From Neisseria subflava (GTDB lineage: Bacteria; Pseudomonadota; Gammaproteobacteria; Burkholderiales; Neisseriaceae): a DNA stretch of 64,000 nucleotides. Below, one piece after another: positions 63,907 to 64,000 of this stretch (position 1 is the first letter of the stretch; every line of letters starts with the position of its first letter). The notes under the pieces are model-generated. The model had not been told where the DNA came from. It did no database searches and worked only from the letters and a program-made list of their open reading frames with translations. The translations under genes were made by a program, and so were the position numbers. Where the stretch lies: the NCBI RefSeq assembly GCF_005221305.1, contig NZ_CP039887.1, positions 1,488,001 through 1,552,000 of the forward strand. Direction: 5' to 3'.

Positions 63907-63951
63907 AGGCCGTCTGAAACCCAATGTAACAGGTTTCAGACGGCCTTTCTA
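63907..63951 (-). terminator. Terminator after the gene at the right edge
   Basis: AAAGGCCGTCTGAAACC and GGTTTCAGACGGCCTTT pair, between the mntX promoter and the next minus-strand gene. Confidence 0.75.
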
Positions 63952-63957
63952 CAGCGA

Positions 63958-64000
63958 TTAATTATCGGAGAACAAATCGCCTACTTTTTCGCCCACTTTT
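63958..64000 (-). CDS. C-terminal end of a gene that continues beyond the window
   Basis: A minus-strand frame ends at TAA (63958-63960) with the residues KVGEKVGDLFSDN before it, followed by a DUS-pair terminator. Only about 13 codons are visible, so the family cannot be told. Confidence 0.45.
   Translation of the reverse strand, partial: KVGEKVGDLFSDN

Overview
The window is chromosomal DNA from a Neisseria species. The DNA uptake sequence core (GCCGTCTGAA) occurs throughout, often as inverted pairs acting as terminators. The pil, lpt/kds, dcw and pet gene orders and the fragment of a Correia element fit the same genus. Three features argue for a commensal rather than a meningococcus or gonococcus. 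AGGCCGTCTGAA (AG-DUS) predominates, with AGGTCGTCTGAA (the N. mucosa dialect) in patches. The sigma-54 gene is intact. PBP2 carries the residues known from commensal-derived mosaic penA alleles. My best guess is the N. subflava / N. flavescens / N. mucosa neighbourhood; the species is inferred.

Layout. 0-9.6 kb: ampG (5' end missing), hpf, rpoN, the LPS export and Kdo block lptB-lptA-lptC-kdsC-kdsD, then tal, an orphan Imm8-like immunity gene, an unknown small ORF and gluQ. 9.6-15.2 kb: an orphan LytTR response regulator, an IS5-family element that truncates a Correia repeat, and the pilus adhesin gene pilC/pilY1. 15.2-21 kb: carA and carB separated by a variable spacer holding a SemiSWEET gene, inverted repeats and a small unknown gene. 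21.4-28.7 kb: type IV pilus genes pilF-pilG-pilD continuing into coaE-yacG, then glyQ, lspA and ispH.

28.8-54.4 kb is the complete division and cell-wall (dcw) cluster, all on the minus strand, from mraZ to ftsZ: mraZ, rsmH, ftsL, penA, murE, murF, mraY, murD, ftsW, murG, murC, ddl, ftsQ, ftsA, ftsZ. It encodes lipid II synthesis, its flipping and polymerisation, and the divisome. Accessory genes interrupt it: an M23 lipoprotein, a membrane protein, a UDG-like protein, a 49-residue protein, a Sel1-repeat protein, an L,D-transpeptidase-fold protein, an amidase, an unknown 244-residue protein and a methyltransferase. A promoter with three MraZ boxes stands at its head.

54.4-64 kb: a divergent intergenic region with a pair of unexplained palindromes, a MidA-like methyltransferase, tRNA-Met and tRNA-Ala, sspB-sspA, the cytochrome bc1 operon petABC, a NIF3-family gene, metR, a pseudouridine synthase and an MntX-type manganese exporter behind a yybP-ykoY (manganese) riboswitch with a terminator.

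The most rewarding items are the manganese riboswitch/MntX unit, the paired palindromes upstream of the MidA-like gene, the intact RpoN, the mixture of DUS dialects around the accessory genes inside dcw, the donor-type penA, the carA leader terminator and the IS/Correia junction. I saw no CRISPR array, prophage or obvious new defence system.
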